Shown: positions 13,849 through 21,858 of the stretch, piece after piece
Layout: every line of letters starts with the position of its first letter
How positions within the stretch are numbered: position 1 is the stretch's first letter
DNA from: an uncultured Bacteroides sp.
GTDB taxonomy: Bacteria > Bacteroidota > Bacteroidia > Bacteroidales > Bacteroidaceae
Assembly: GCA_905201685.1 (NCBI GenBank)
Contig: CAJKOW010000032.1
Coordinates: forward strand, 1-23,144
Direction: 5' to 3'
Length of the DNA stretch: 23,144 bases
Position numbers and translations under genes: made by a program
The notes under the pieces: model-generated
What the model saw: only the letters and a program-made list of their open reading frames with translations
Databases searched by the model: none
What the model was told of the DNA's origin: nothing

Positions 13849-13889
13849 CGTCCGTATTGAAAACCTAACGGCTAAATATCTATTTTTTT

Positions 13890-14924
13890 ATGAAAGAAAG
13901 AATCTTGGTTACAGGTGGAACCGGATATATTGGTTCTCATACTGTTGTAGAACTTCAGAATGCAGGTTACGATGTTGTTATTGTAGATAACTTGTCGAAC
14001 TCGAGTGCCGATGTTGTGGACAATATTGAAAAAGTATCAGGCATTCGTCCGGCTTTCGAAAAGTTGGATTGTTTGGATTTTGCTGGACTCGATGCAGTGT
14101 TTGCAAAGTATAAGGGCATAAAAGCCATTATTCATTTTGCTGCCAGCAAGGCTGTAGGTGAATCAGTTCAAAAGCCTTTGCTCTATTATCGCAATAATAT
14201 CGGTTCGTTGATCAATCTGTTGGAGCTGATGCCGAAATATGGAGTGGAAGGTATCGTGTTCTCTTCTTCATGTACGGTATATGGACAGCCTGATGTACTG
14301 CCTGTTACAGAGAAGGCACCTATTAAAAAGGCTGAATCTCCTTATGGAAATACGAAACAGATTAATGAAGAAATCATACGCGATACGGTAGCTTCAGGAG
14401 CGCCGATTACCGCCATTCTGCTGCGTTACTTTAACCCGATTGGTGCGCATCCTACAGCTTTGTTGGGTGAGTTGCCGAATGGTGTACCGCAGAATCTGGT
14501 CCCTTATCTGACTCAGACGGCTATCGGTATCCGCGAAAAGTTGAGTGTATTCGGCGATGATTACAATACGCCCGACGGTTCTTGTATCCGTGACTTTATC
14601 AATGTAGTTGATTTGGCGAAGGCACATGTAGTGGCCATTGCACGTATTCTGGAAAAGAAGCAGAAAGAAAAAGTAGAAGTGTTCAATATCGGAACCGGTC
14701 GTGGATTGTCCGTATTGGAGTTGATTCATGCTTTTGAAAAGGCTACAGGAGTGAAGTTGAATTATCAGATTGTAGGGCGCCGTGCCGGTGATATCGAGAA
14801 AGTTTGGGCTGATCCGACGTTTGCTAATGAAGAGTTGGGTTGGAAGGCAGAAACCTCTATTGAGGATACATTGCGCTCGGCATGGAACTGGCAATTGAAA
14901 TTAAGAGAAAGAGGAATACAATAA
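13890..14924 (+). CDS. galE: UDP-glucose 4-epimerase
   Basis: A 344-residue cytoplasmic short-chain dehydrogenase-type enzyme that interconverts UDP-glucose and UDP-galactose, supplying sugar nucleotides for capsule and galactose use. The NAD-binding loop is TGGTGYIGSH (8-17). The catalytic set is Ser in FSSSCTVYG (about 125-127) with Tyr152 and Lys156 in YGNTK. ILLRYFNPIGAHPTALLGE and DGSCIRDFINVVDLAKAHV are GalE-specific blocks. The length is usual. Specificity for UDP-glucose versus UDP-GlcNAc cannot be settled from motifs alone. It has its own promoter element and lies between the rnf terminator and a long 3' gap. Confidence 0.95.
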   Translation: MKERILVTGGTGYIGSHTVVELQNAGYDVVIVDNLSNSSADVVDNIEKVSGIRPAFEKLDCLDFAGLDAVFAKYKGIKAIIHFAASKAVGESVQKPLLYYRNNIGSLINLLELMPKYGVEGIVFSSSCTVYGQPDVLPVTEKAPIKKAESPYGNTKQINEEIIRDTVASGAPITAILLRYFNPIGAHPTALLGELPNGVPQNLVPYLTQTAIGIREKLSVFGDDYNTPDGSCIRDFINVVDLAKAHVVAIARILEKKQKEKVEVFNIGTGRGLSVLELIHAFEKATGVKLNYQIVGRRAGDIEKVWADPTFANEELGWKAETSIEDTLRSAWNWQLKLRERGIQ

Positions 14925-14951
14925 AATAGGTTTTTTAACATTATTGAGAAA

Positions 14952-14975
14952 ACAAATGCTTCCCCGCATTTGTTA
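14952..14975 (+). other. Hairpin just after galE
   Basis: AACAAATGC (14952-14960) and GCATTTGTT (14967-14975) form a perfect 9-base stem with loop TTCCCC. It begins 27 bases after the galE stop. TATATATG follows rather than a T-run, so termination here would be weak; it may protect the 3' end of the mRNA. Confidence 0.5.
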
Positions 14976-15108
14976 TATATGTGGAAATCTACCTGATTCT
15001 TTCTCATGAGTATGGGAATATTCTGGAAATGATACTTATGTCTCCCCGGCATAGACAGGTAAGATGAATAGTAGTTTTGTCGTGTTTTATTTTGTGTTTG
15101 TGTTGTGA

Positions 15109-15142
15109 ATAGGCCTTGTCGTGAGACAAGGCCTATCTTTTT
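15109..15142 (+). terminator. Intrinsic terminator in the galE-ansA convergent gap
   Basis: ATAGGCCTTGTC (15109-15120) and GACAAGGCCTAT (15125-15136) form a perfect 12-base stem with a GTGA loop. CTTTTT follows (15137-15142) on the plus strand. It is 184 bases downstream of galE. On the minus strand there is no T-run, so it fits rightward transcripts. The rest of the 14925-15297 gap holds the small hairpin above and no gene I can support. Confidence 0.88.
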
Positions 15143-15297
15143 GGGTACACTCGGGCATGACTTCACACGTTCATCTGCCGGCTGTCCGTTATTCGATCGG
15201 AAAGCCGTTAGGTTATTCGCAATGAAGCCCTTTCTCTATCGCTGTTTTACGACATGGGCTTATGTCTGCTTGCAGCGCCGCAAGCTGATTGTTCTCT

Positions 15298-16344
15298 TTA
15301 TTCTTTGGTGATTTCTCCGGCAAGGCTGGAATTCATGCGGTAGCGTATTTCGGCTTGGCTAAGCCCATGGCCTAACAAGAACATTAACTTTGTGACGGCA
15401 CATTCGGGCGTGCTGTCGTATCCGCTGATGACGCCTGCCTGTAGCAGCTGAAGACCAGTTTCATATCGTCCCATTTCTACGGCACCGCTTTGGCATTGAG
15501 TAATGTTGACTATGATGATGCCACGGTCGGTAGCATCTTTCAGTTGTTGGATGAGCCAGTCCTTTTGCGGAGCATTGCCCGAACCAAAGGTTTTCAGAAC
15601 GACGGCCTTCAGTCCCGGTACGTGAAGCACGGAATTGATGATGTTTTCTTGAATGCCCGGGAAAAGAGTCAGTACGACTACGTTGGTGTCGAACAGATAG
15701 TGAGGCTTTAAGGGACGTGTAGTGTCCGGGTGCTGAATCAGGTGTTCGTTGTAGCGGATGTGAATGCCGACTTTTGCCAATGCGGGATAGTTGAAGGAAC
15801 GGAATGCGTTGAAGTTTTCTGCATTGATTTTGGTCGTTCGGTTTCCGCGCATCAGTTCGTTTTCGAAGAAGATGCATACTTCCGGTACGATGGGTGTTCC
15901 GTCAGGATGCTTGGCAGCAGCAATTTCGATGGCGGTAATCAGGTTCTCTTTTCCGTCGGTCCGCAATGTTCCGATGGGGAGTTGAGAACCGGTCAGAATA
16001 ACCGGCTTGGACAGGTTCTCGAGCATGAAACTCAAAGCAGAAGCCGTATAGGCCATGGTGTCTGTTCCATGCAGAATGACAAAACCGTCAAAATAATCGT
16101 AATTGTAGCTGATGATTTTTACGATTTTGGCCCAGAGGGAAGGTTCCATATCCGAAGAGTCGATAGGCGGGTTGAATTGGTATGATGAAATGCGGTAATT
16201 GAATCGTTTCAACTCGGGCACGTGTTTGAGCAAGTGGTCGAAATTAAAGTTTTCAAGTGCGCCGGTTTCAGGATTCTCGATCATTCCAATGGTTCCACCT
16301 GTATAAATCAACAGAACGGAAGGACAATTTATCTGCATAAACAT
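15298..16344 (-). CDS. ansA: Type I (cytoplasmic) L-asparaginase
   Basis: A 348-residue enzyme that hydrolyses asparagine to aspartate and ammonia. The first catalytic threonine is in YTGGTIGM (Thr15 with the chosen start). The second motif is LHGTDTMAYTASALSFMLEN (Thr94-Asp95), followed by PVILTGSQLPIG. There is no signal peptide, which fits the cytoplasmic low-affinity type I rather than periplasmic type II. An upstream in-frame ATG at 16413 would add 23 residues, but it lies before the promoter element at 16366-16373, so I place the start at 16344 (MFMQINCP) or 16338 (MQINCP). It follows trpA on the same strand after 158 bases, but has its own promoter element and looks like a separate unit. 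Confidence 0.92.
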   Translation of the reverse strand: MFMQINCPSVLLIYTGGTIGMIENPETGALENFNFDHLLKHVPELKRFNYRISSYQFNPPIDSSDMEPSLWAKIVKIISYNYDYFDGFVILHGTDTMAYTASALSFMLENLSKPVILTGSQLPIGTLRTDGKENLITAIEIAAAKHPDGTPIVPEVCIFFENELMRGNRTTKINAENFNAFRSFNYPALAKVGIHIRYNEHLIQHPDTTRPLKPHYLFDTNVVVLTLFPGIQENIINSVLHVPGLKAVVLKTFGSGNAPQKDWLIQQLKDATDRGIIIVNITQCQSGAVEMGRYETGLQLLQAGVISGYDSTPECAVTKLMFLLGHGLSQAEIRYRMNSSLAGEITKE

Positions 16345-16365
16345 GTTGCTTTTGTATTTCGGCGG

Positions 16366-16373
16366 CAAAGTTA
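16366..16373 (-). promoter_or_regulatory. -7 element for ansA
   Basis: On the minus strand this reads TAACTTTG, followed by CCGCC, an exact match to TAnnTTTG and the usual context of Bacteroidota promoters. It lies 21 bases before the ATG at 16344. No clear -33 box is visible. It decides the start of ansA against the upstream ATG. Confidence 0.6.
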
Positions 16374-16450
16374 ATACAAAATATTGAGAAATCAGTTTTT
16401 TTGCTAAGAGCAATGACAGAATGTCTTTTTAGTGCAGGAGCATTGTCGCT

Positions 16451-16465
16451 TATTAACTTTGCCGC
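16451..16465 (+). repeat. Inverted 15-base copy of the ansA promoter core
   Basis: TATTAACTTTGCCGC here is the exact reverse complement of 16362-16376. It puts a second TAACTTTG (16454-16461) on the plus strand, pointing into the 3' end of trpA. There is no matching -33 box and no gene on the plus strand, so it may drive an antisense transcript or be an inert duplicate. Confidence 0.5.
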
Positions 16466-16502
16466 TTTTGTTTATTGTCAGGTCGGTGTGCAGATATGCA
16501 TG

Positions 16503-17291
16503 TTATTCCTCTTTCAATAACCCGATATCGGCTTTGAGCCTTCTGATGGCTTTGCCTGCATCTCCTCCGGCTTCATTCAGGAGTGTGACAAAGCGACTGC
16601 CGATGATGGCACCCGAGGCGTGGGCGCATGCGGCGTCGAAGGTAGGCTTGTTGCTGATGCCGAAACCGACCATGCGCGGATTGCGCAGTTGCATGTCTTC
16701 TGTTTTGCGGAAATAGGCCTGTTTCTGTGCGTCAAAGTCTTTCTGTGCACCTGTAGTAGCGGCCGAAGAAACCATGTAGATGAATCCGTCGGTATGGGCA
16801 TCGATCTGGCGGACACGTTCTTCGCTGGTTTCGGGCGTGATGAGCATGATGATGCGGAGGTCGTATTTCAGAGCGATGTCTTTGTAGTGTTCTTCGTAAT
16901 CGCGGAAAGGCAGGTCGGGGATGATGATGCCGTCTATTCCGCAAGCCACACACTGCTGGCAGAAGGCTTCGAAGCCGTAGTGCATGATGGGGTTCAGATA
17001 GCCCATCAGAATGAGTGGGATGTGGACGTAGCGGCGAATGTCGTGCAACTGTTCGAACAGTTTGCGCACCGACATACCGTTGCGCAAAGCCTGGGTGGCT
17101 GCGGCCTGTATGACGACTCCGTCGGCCATGGGATCGCTGAAAGGAATGCCGATTTCGATCATATCTACTCCGTTGGCTTCGAGCGTACGGATAACGTCGG
17201 TTGTTCCTTCAAGACTGGGGCAACCTGCACAGAAGTAAATGGAAAGCAGGTTGCGGGGATTATTCTGAAATAACTGATTGATGCGGTTCAT
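16503..17291 (-). CDS. trpA: Tryptophan synthase alpha chain
   Basis: A 262-residue TIM-barrel subunit that cleaves indole-3-glycerol phosphate to indole and glyceraldehyde 3-phosphate, passing indole to TrpB. The catalytic acids are Glu46 (MIEIGIPFSDP) and Asp57 (MADG), matching Glu49 and Asp60 of E. coli. The phosphate-side loop reads VSSAATTGAQ where E. coli has VSRAGVTGAE. The C-terminal block GFGISNKPTF and GAIIGSRFV is standard. It is the last gene of the trp operon, 47 bases after trpF. No clear terminator follows. Confidence 0.96.
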   Translation of the reverse strand: MNRINQLFQNNPRNLLSIYFCAGCPSLEGTTDVIRTLEANGVDMIEIGIPFSDPMADGVVIQAAATQALRNGMSVRKLFEQLHDIRRYVHIPLILMGYLNPIMHYGFEAFCQQCVACGIDGIIIPDLPFRDYEEHYKDIALKYDLRIIMLITPETSEERVRQIDAHTDGFIYMVSSAATTGAQKDFDAQKQAYFRKTEDMQLRNPRMVGFGISNKPTFDAACAHASGAIIGSRFVTLLNEAGGDAGKAIRRLKADIGLLKEE

Positions 17292-17338
17292 AATTTTATT
17301 TTTTTTGTTGGGTTATACATAATATATTGTGGTTGATA

Positions 17339-17950
17339 TTATTGTTGCCGGATATCCAGAAGGAAGTCTCGGATACGGGCTACGTCTTTCATGCCGGGAG
17401 ATGTTTCAAAGCGACTGTTGAGGTCGATACCTGCCATCTGGGGATGACGGAACTTCTTTAAGGCTTGCGTGCTATACAGATTGATGCCTCCACTCAGCAG
17501 GAAGGGGGTATGTCCCTGGTAGCGGTGCAGCAGGCTCCAGTCGAACTGATTGCCCGATCCGCCGAATTTCTCGGTCTTGGTGTCGAACAGGTAATAGCTG
17601 CATATATCTTCGTAGGCCGCTGTGTTGTCCAGGTCTTTGGGCGAGGCGATGGAGAAGGCCTTAATCAGTTGCAGTCCCTGCTGGCGGAGCGAACGGCAAT
17701 ATTCGGGCGATTCGTTCCCGTGCAGCTGTATGTAGTCCAGACTGAAGCGATCGGCATAGATGCAGACGTTTTCCTTGCTTTCGTTGACAAAGACGCCTAC
17801 CCGCCTGGCCCGTTGTGGAAGATATTCCGGAATGCCGTACAGGAAGCGGGGTGACTTGGGATAGAAGATGAAGCCTATCATGTCTATACCTAACTGTTCT
17901 ATTTGGAGGATGTTGTCCGCATCGGTCATTCCACAGACTTTGATGATCAT
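17339..17950 (-). CDS. trpF: Phosphoribosylanthranilate isomerase
   Basis: A 203-residue TIM barrel that converts phosphoribosylanthranilate to the open-chain CdRP, the third step from chorismate. The general base Cys6 is in KVCGMTD and the acid Asp176 is in MAGIDLNSRFE. GFIFYPKSPRFL, YIQLHGNE and LLSGGI are family blocks. It is a separate gene, not fused to trpC as in E. coli. It starts 25 bases after trpC and precedes trpA. Confidence 0.96.
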   Translation of the reverse strand: MIIKVCGMTDADNILQIEQLGIDMIGFIFYPKSPRFLYGIPEYLPQRARRVGVFVNESKENVCIYADRFSLDYIQLHGNESPEYCRSLRQQGLQLIKAFSIASPKDLDNTAAYEDICSYYLFDTKTEKFGGSGNQFDWSLLHRYQGHTPFLLSGGINLYSTQALKKFRHPQMAGIDLNSRFETSPGMKDVARIRDFLLDIRQQ

Positions 17951-17975
17951 AAGCGCTTGAATATAAAATTAGTGA

Positions 17976-18794
17976 TTAAACATGCGGTTGTGTAACCGAT
18001 TGGAGGAATTGTTTCAGGGCCTCGGCAGGTGAGGCGTGTTTCATAAAAGCCTCTCCCAACAGAAAGCCCCGATAGCCGGCGGCGCGCAACCGAAGTATGG
18101 TCTCCATGCTGGAAATGCCGCTTTCCGAGACGAGTAATGCCGAGGTCTGTTGCCTGAGCCGATCGACCATTCGGAAAGAGTTGGCTACATCCGTGACGAA
18201 GCTTCCGAGGTTGCGGTTGTTGATGCCTACCATGTCGGCTGCAGTGGCGTCGATATACGTCAGCTCGCTTTCGCTGTGGAGTTCCAGCAAGACTTCCAGT
18301 CCAAGCGCATGAGCCTGTTCGGCCAGTGTAGCACATGCTTCGCGGGTCAGGCAGGCCGCAATCAGCAAGACGGCGTCGGCACCAGCCAGGCGTGCCTGCA
18401 GCAGCTGATATTCGTCGATGATGAAGTCCTTGCGCAGAATGGGCAGACCGGTGAGAGGGCGTGCCGTGCGTATGTCGTCCAGCGTGCCGCCAAAGAATGT
18501 TTCGTCTGTCAGGATGGACAGGGCACTTGCTCCCGCTGCCTCGTAGCCGGGAGGGATGACGTCGGCTTGTGCCTGCCGGTTGATCCAGCCTTTCGAGGGA
18601 GAGCGGCGCTTGAATTCGGCGATGATGCCTGTAGGCGATTGGGCAAGTGCCTGCTTCATGCTGCGCTGTGCCCCGCCGACGTTCAGACTTGATGCCTGGA
18701 GTTGCTGGCGAAGTTGTTCCGGGCTGACGGTTTGCTTCTGGGACTGTATCTCTACTTTCTTATGTTCTATGATTTGCGATAGGATATCCTTCAT
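17976..18794 (-). CDS. trpC: Indole-3-glycerol phosphate synthase
   Basis: A 272-residue TIM barrel that closes the indole ring, converting CdRP to indole-3-glycerol phosphate with loss of CO2 and water. Motifs are IIAEFKRRSPSKGWI (Glu60, Lys62), LPILRKDFIIDEYQ (Lys122), VGINNRNLGSF and VSESGI. The length is normal for a stand-alone TrpC. It begins only 4 bases after the trpD stop, so translation is probably coupled. Confidence 0.97.
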   Translation of the reverse strand: MKDILSQIIEHKKVEIQSQKQTVSPEQLRQQLQASSLNVGGAQRSMKQALAQSPTGIIAEFKRRSPSKGWINRQAQADVIPPGYEAAGASALSILTDETFFGGTLDDIRTARPLTGLPILRKDFIIDEYQLLQARLAGADAVLLIAACLTREACATLAEQAHALGLEVLLELHSESELTYIDATAADMVGINNRNLGSFVTDVANSFRMVDRLRQQTSALLVSESGISSMETILRLRAAGYRGFLLGEAFMKHASPAEALKQFLQSVTQPHV

Positions 18795-18798
18795 ATTT

Positions 18799-19794
18799 TC
18801 AACTGTTTATTTCGATGAATTTTTTCAGAGTTTCCAGTGCTTTTCCGCTCTCTAACGATTCCCGGGCGATGGCGATGCACTCTTCGATTTCTTTTTTCGG
18901 TTCCATTACCTGGATGGCAAAGGCGGCATTGACTATGACGCATTGCGTTTGTGCTGCTGTAGCACGGCGGTTCAGAATGTTGTCGAAGATGCGGGCAGCG
19001 TCTTCCTTGCTGCTGCCTCCGAACAGTTCTTCAGGGCGGGCTGCACTGAAGCCCAAATCCTGAGGGCGGTAGATGCGTTCGTAGTGGCGGGTCATTACCT
19101 TGAATTCGTCGGTCAGCGAAATTTCGTCGTAGCTGTCCAGACTGTTGACCACGGCAAAGTCGATGCCTAATTTATAGAATACATTGGTGTAAAGGCGCAT
19201 CTGAGCAAGGTCGGCCACACCGAGCAACTGGTACGTTGGGCGGCAGGGATTGACGAGCGGTCCAAGCAGGTTGAACAGGGTACGGACTCCCAAAGCCTTG
19301 CGTACGGGGCCTACAAACTTCATGGCCGGGTTGAAAAGCTGGGCGTGAAGATAGGCAATGTTGCATTGGTCCATGCTGCGCTTCAGGGTGTCGGCATGGT
19401 TGGTGAAGCGGATGCCGTGCTGCTCGATGACGTTACTGGCGCCGCTGACCGACGTGGCTCCGTAGTTGCCGTGCTTGGCTACTTTGTAGCCGGCACCTGC
19501 TACAACGAAGCATGCGCAGGTCGAGATGTTGAACGTATTCTTGCCGTCGCCGCCCGTCCCTACAATGTCAATGGGATGATACGGGCTGAAGTCGATGGGG
19601 ATGCGTGTCTCCATCAGTGCCTCGCGAAATCCGATCAGCTCATCGACTGTGATGCCGCGCATCTGGAAGGCGGTGAGCAGGGCAGCAATCTGTGCTTCCG
19701 GATACATCTCGTGGGTGATGTTGAGGAGGATTTGCCGGGTTTCTTCCGAGGTCAGTTCTTCGTGGTTGAAGAGTCGGGATAATATTTCTTTCAT
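18799..19794 (-). CDS. trpD: Anthranilate phosphoribosyltransferase
   Basis: A 331-residue enzyme that transfers phosphoribose from PRPP to anthranilate. The PRPP loop is GTGGDGKNTFNIST (79-92). The second signature is KHGNYGATSVSGASNV (107-122), a variant of the usual KHGNRSVSS form. The N-terminal helical domain (about 1-70) and GPLVNPCRP are typical. It is not fused to TrpG, unlike in E. coli. It starts 61 bases after trpG; no promoter is apparent in that gap. Confidence 0.96.
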   Translation of the reverse strand: MKEILSRLFNHEELTSEETRQILLNITHEMYPEAQIAALLTAFQMRGITVDELIGFREALMETRIPIDFSPYHPIDIVGTGGDGKNTFNISTCACFVVAGAGYKVAKHGNYGATSVSGASNVIEQHGIRFTNHADTLKRSMDQCNIAYLHAQLFNPAMKFVGPVRKALGVRTLFNLLGPLVNPCRPTYQLLGVADLAQMRLYTNVFYKLGIDFAVVNSLDSYDEISLTDEFKVMTRHYERIYRPQDLGFSAARPEELFGGSSKEDAARIFDNILNRRATAAQTQCVIVNAAFAIQVMEPKKEIEECIAIARESLESGKALETLKKFIEINS

Positions 19795-19855
19795 AATGAT
19801 TTTCTTTGTTGAGTGTATGTTGTATTACATTTATCAAGTTCTCGAGGCTGGACGG

Positions 19856-20422
19856 TTATTGTCGGATCCAGTTATTAATGATTGTTTTCCCGTCGGGGGT
19901 CAGAATGGATTCGGGATGGAATTGAATACCCTGTACGTCGAGCCGGCGATGCCTCAGGGCCATGATGTGACCTTCGGCGCTGACTGCTGTTACGACCAGT
20001 TCGTCGGGCAGGCCTTCCGAATCGACTACCCATGAGTGGTAGCGTCCGGCCTGAATTTCGTCAGGCAGACCGTTGAAGAGGTAATCATCGTTTTCGTGGA
20101 GTATCTTTACAGGTGTCTGTATGCCGTGGAATACTTCTTTCAGGTTGGTCAGCCGGGCACCGAAGGCTTCACCGATGGCTTGTTCGCCTAAGCAGATGCC
20201 CAGTATCGGCTTGACGCCGGCATATGTGCGGATGGTGTCTAACAGCAGGCCTGCTTCTTCGGGGATGCCCGGGCCGGGCGACAGGAGAATCTTGTCGTAG
20301 CGTTGCAGGTCGGGCAGGCGGAAACAGTCGTTGCGTACAACTTCGACTTCGGTCCCAAGTTCTTTCACCAAGTGTACCAGGTTGTAGGTGAAAGAGTCGT
20401 AATTGTCGATGATGACTATCAT
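19856..20422 (-). CDS. trpG: Anthranilate synthase component II (glutamine amidotransferase)
   Basis: A 188-residue class I glutamine amidotransferase that supplies ammonia to TrpE. The catalytic triad is Cys77 in ILGICLGEQAIGEAFG, His169 in IQFHPESILT and Glu171. The oxyanion block is LLSPGPGIPEEAG (46-58). The usual GHQ after the nucleophile is GEQ here. An open frame extends about 230 bases upstream into trpE, but the recognisable protein begins MIVIIDNYDSFTYNLV at 20422, 29 bases after the trpE stop, so that start is used. Given its place after trpE it is probably trpG, though such subunits may also serve folate synthesis (pabA). Confidence 0.95.
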   Translation of the reverse strand: MIVIIDNYDSFTYNLVHLVKELGTEVEVVRNDCFRLPDLQRYDKILLSPGPGIPEEAGLLLDTIRTYAGVKPILGICLGEQAIGEAFGARLTNLKEVFHGIQTPVKILHENDDYLFNGLPDEIQAGRYHSWVVDSEGLPDELVVTAVSAEGHIMALRHRRLDVQGIQFHPESILTPDGKTIINNWIRQ

Positions 20423-20451
20423 GATTTTTTTGTTTTTGTAAGGGTTGTGGT

Positions 20452-21858
20452 TTATAGTTTCTCGGCCATTTCGATGGCTTTCCGCAGGGCGCCGAGTTTG
20501 TTGTTTACTTCCTGCAGTTCGTATTCTTCGTTGCTCTTGGCCACGATTCCTCCGCCGGCCTGGAACCAGAGTACGCCGTTGCGGCTGACGAAGGTGCGGA
20601 TGGTGATGGCCTGGTTCAGCGATCCGTTCAGTCCGATGAAGCCGATGCAACCGCCATAGGCACCGCGGTTGTGCGGCTCCAGTTCGCTGATCAGCTGCAT
20701 GGCGCGCACCTTGGGAGCACCGCTCAAGGTACCGGCCGGAAACGTGTCGATGAATGCCTTGACGGGGTCGGCATCATCGTTCAGAGTTCCGCTGACGCGG
20801 CTGACCAGGTGAATGACGTGGCTGTAGTATTGCATCTCTTTGTAGAAATCGACTTTGACGTCGTGGCAGTTTCGCGAAAGGTCGTTGCGTGCCAGATCAA
20901 CGAGCATCACGTGTTCGGCATTCTCTTTGGGGTCGTCGTGCAGGTAGCGGGCATTGGCGGCATCCTGTTCAGGGTCGCCGGTACGTTTGGTTGTTCCTGC
21001 AATAGGGTCGATGTAGGCACGGCGTCCTTCGATGCGGCAGTGGGTTTCGGGCGAAGAACCGAAGATGCGGAATCCGCCGAAGTCGAAATAGAACAGATAG
21101 GGCGAAGGATTGATGCTGCGTAAGGCACGGTACAGCTTGAAGTCATCGCCTATGAAACGCTGTTCGAAGCGGCGTGAAAGCACAATCTGGAAAACGTCGC
21201 CCCGCAGGCAGTGGGCAATGCCCTGACGGATGTTGGCCTTGTGCTGCTCGTCGGTGAGCGGCGAGGTGACGGGACCCGAAGCATGGAACTCGTAGGCGGT
21301 ATAGTTGCGGTTGTGGATGGCGCGTTGCACCACGTCGAGTTGGCTTTTCTCGCCTTCGCCCAGCATTTCGAGGAGCATCATTTCGTTGCGGAAGTCGTTG
21401 AACACAATCAGATATTTGTAGAGGATGTACAGCATGTCGGGGGCATCGTTGGTGGCTTCGCGGCTGTCCTTTACCGGGATGTTCTCGAAGTAGCGGACTG
21501 CGTTGAACGAGGTATAGCCGTACAGGCCGCAGTAGTTGCTGTATTCGCCTTCTACTTGGAAACGTCTCAGGAAGTCGTTGATGGCGTTTTCAACGCGGTA
21601 AGTGTCGGTTATCGCCCGTTCTTCGCGCCGGCCGTCGGGCAGGCGGAACACTGCCGTGCCGTGGTCGATGCTGATGCTTGCCAGCGGGCAGAGGGCGATG
21701 AAGGAACGGTTGTTTTCGCTTCCGTGGTAGTCGGAACTCTCCATGAGGGCGCTTTGCGGAAAGATGTCGCGCACCTTCAGGTATGTGGTTACGGGGGTGT
21801 GAAGGTCGCCAAGCAGGGTGCGGCTGACGGTCTGATATCGGAATATGGTTGGGGTCAT
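20452..21858 (-). CDS. trpE: Anthranilate synthase component I
   Basis: A 468-residue chorismate-binding enzyme that makes anthranilate with ammonia from TrpG. The N-terminal block ALMESSDYHG (Glu40-Ser41-Ser42) corresponds to the LLES element that binds feedback tryptophan in other TrpE proteins. The C-terminal catalytic half carries DPIAGTTKRTGD, HVMLVDLARND, FPAGTLSGAPKVRAMQLI and the closing AGGGIVAKSNEEYELQEVNNK. The start overlaps the trpB stop in ATGA. The protein is shorter than E. coli TrpE (about 520) but normal for this group. The trp operon context favours TrpE over PabB. Confidence 0.96.
   Translation of the reverse strand: MTPTIFRYQTVSRTLLGDLHTPVTTYLKVRDIFPQSALMESSDYHGSENNRSFIALCPLASISIDHGTAVFRLPDGRREERAITDTYRVENAINDFLRRFQVEGEYSNYCGLYGYTSFNAVRYFENIPVKDSREATNDAPDMLYILYKYLIVFNDFRNEMMLLEMLGEGEKSQLDVVQRAIHNRNYTAYEFHASGPVTSPLTDEQHKANIRQGIAHCLRGDVFQIVLSRRFEQRFIGDDFKLYRALRSINPSPYLFYFDFGGFRIFGSSPETHCRIEGRRAYIDPIAGTTKRTGDPEQDAANARYLHDDPKENAEHVMLVDLARNDLSRNCHDVKVDFYKEMQYYSHVIHLVSRVSGTLNDDADPVKAFIDTFPAGTLSGAPKVRAMQLISELEPHNRGAYGGCIGFIGLNGSLNQAITIRTFVSRNGVLWFQAGGGIVAKSNEEYELQEVNNKLGALRKAIEMAEKL

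Noticed and set aside
15268..15285. GCTTGC/GCAAGC stem after ansA
   Set aside because: The stem is only six bases and no T-run follows on the minus strand, so it is not a supportable ansA terminator.
15105..15311. A plus-strand frame of 68 codons in the galE-ansA gap
   Set aside because: It starts inside the terminator stem, has no promoter or ribosome site of its own, and runs into the 3' end of ansA in antisense. The hydrophobic end is not enough to call a small protein.
16345..16413. The upstream 23 codons of the ansA frame
   Set aside because: They precede and include the TAACTTTG promoter element, and family members begin a few residues before the YTGGT motif.
20423..20650. The upstream 76 codons of the trpG frame
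   Set aside because: They overlap trpE on the same strand in another frame and are Arg/His-rich. The class I amidotransferase fold begins at MIVIIDNYDSF.
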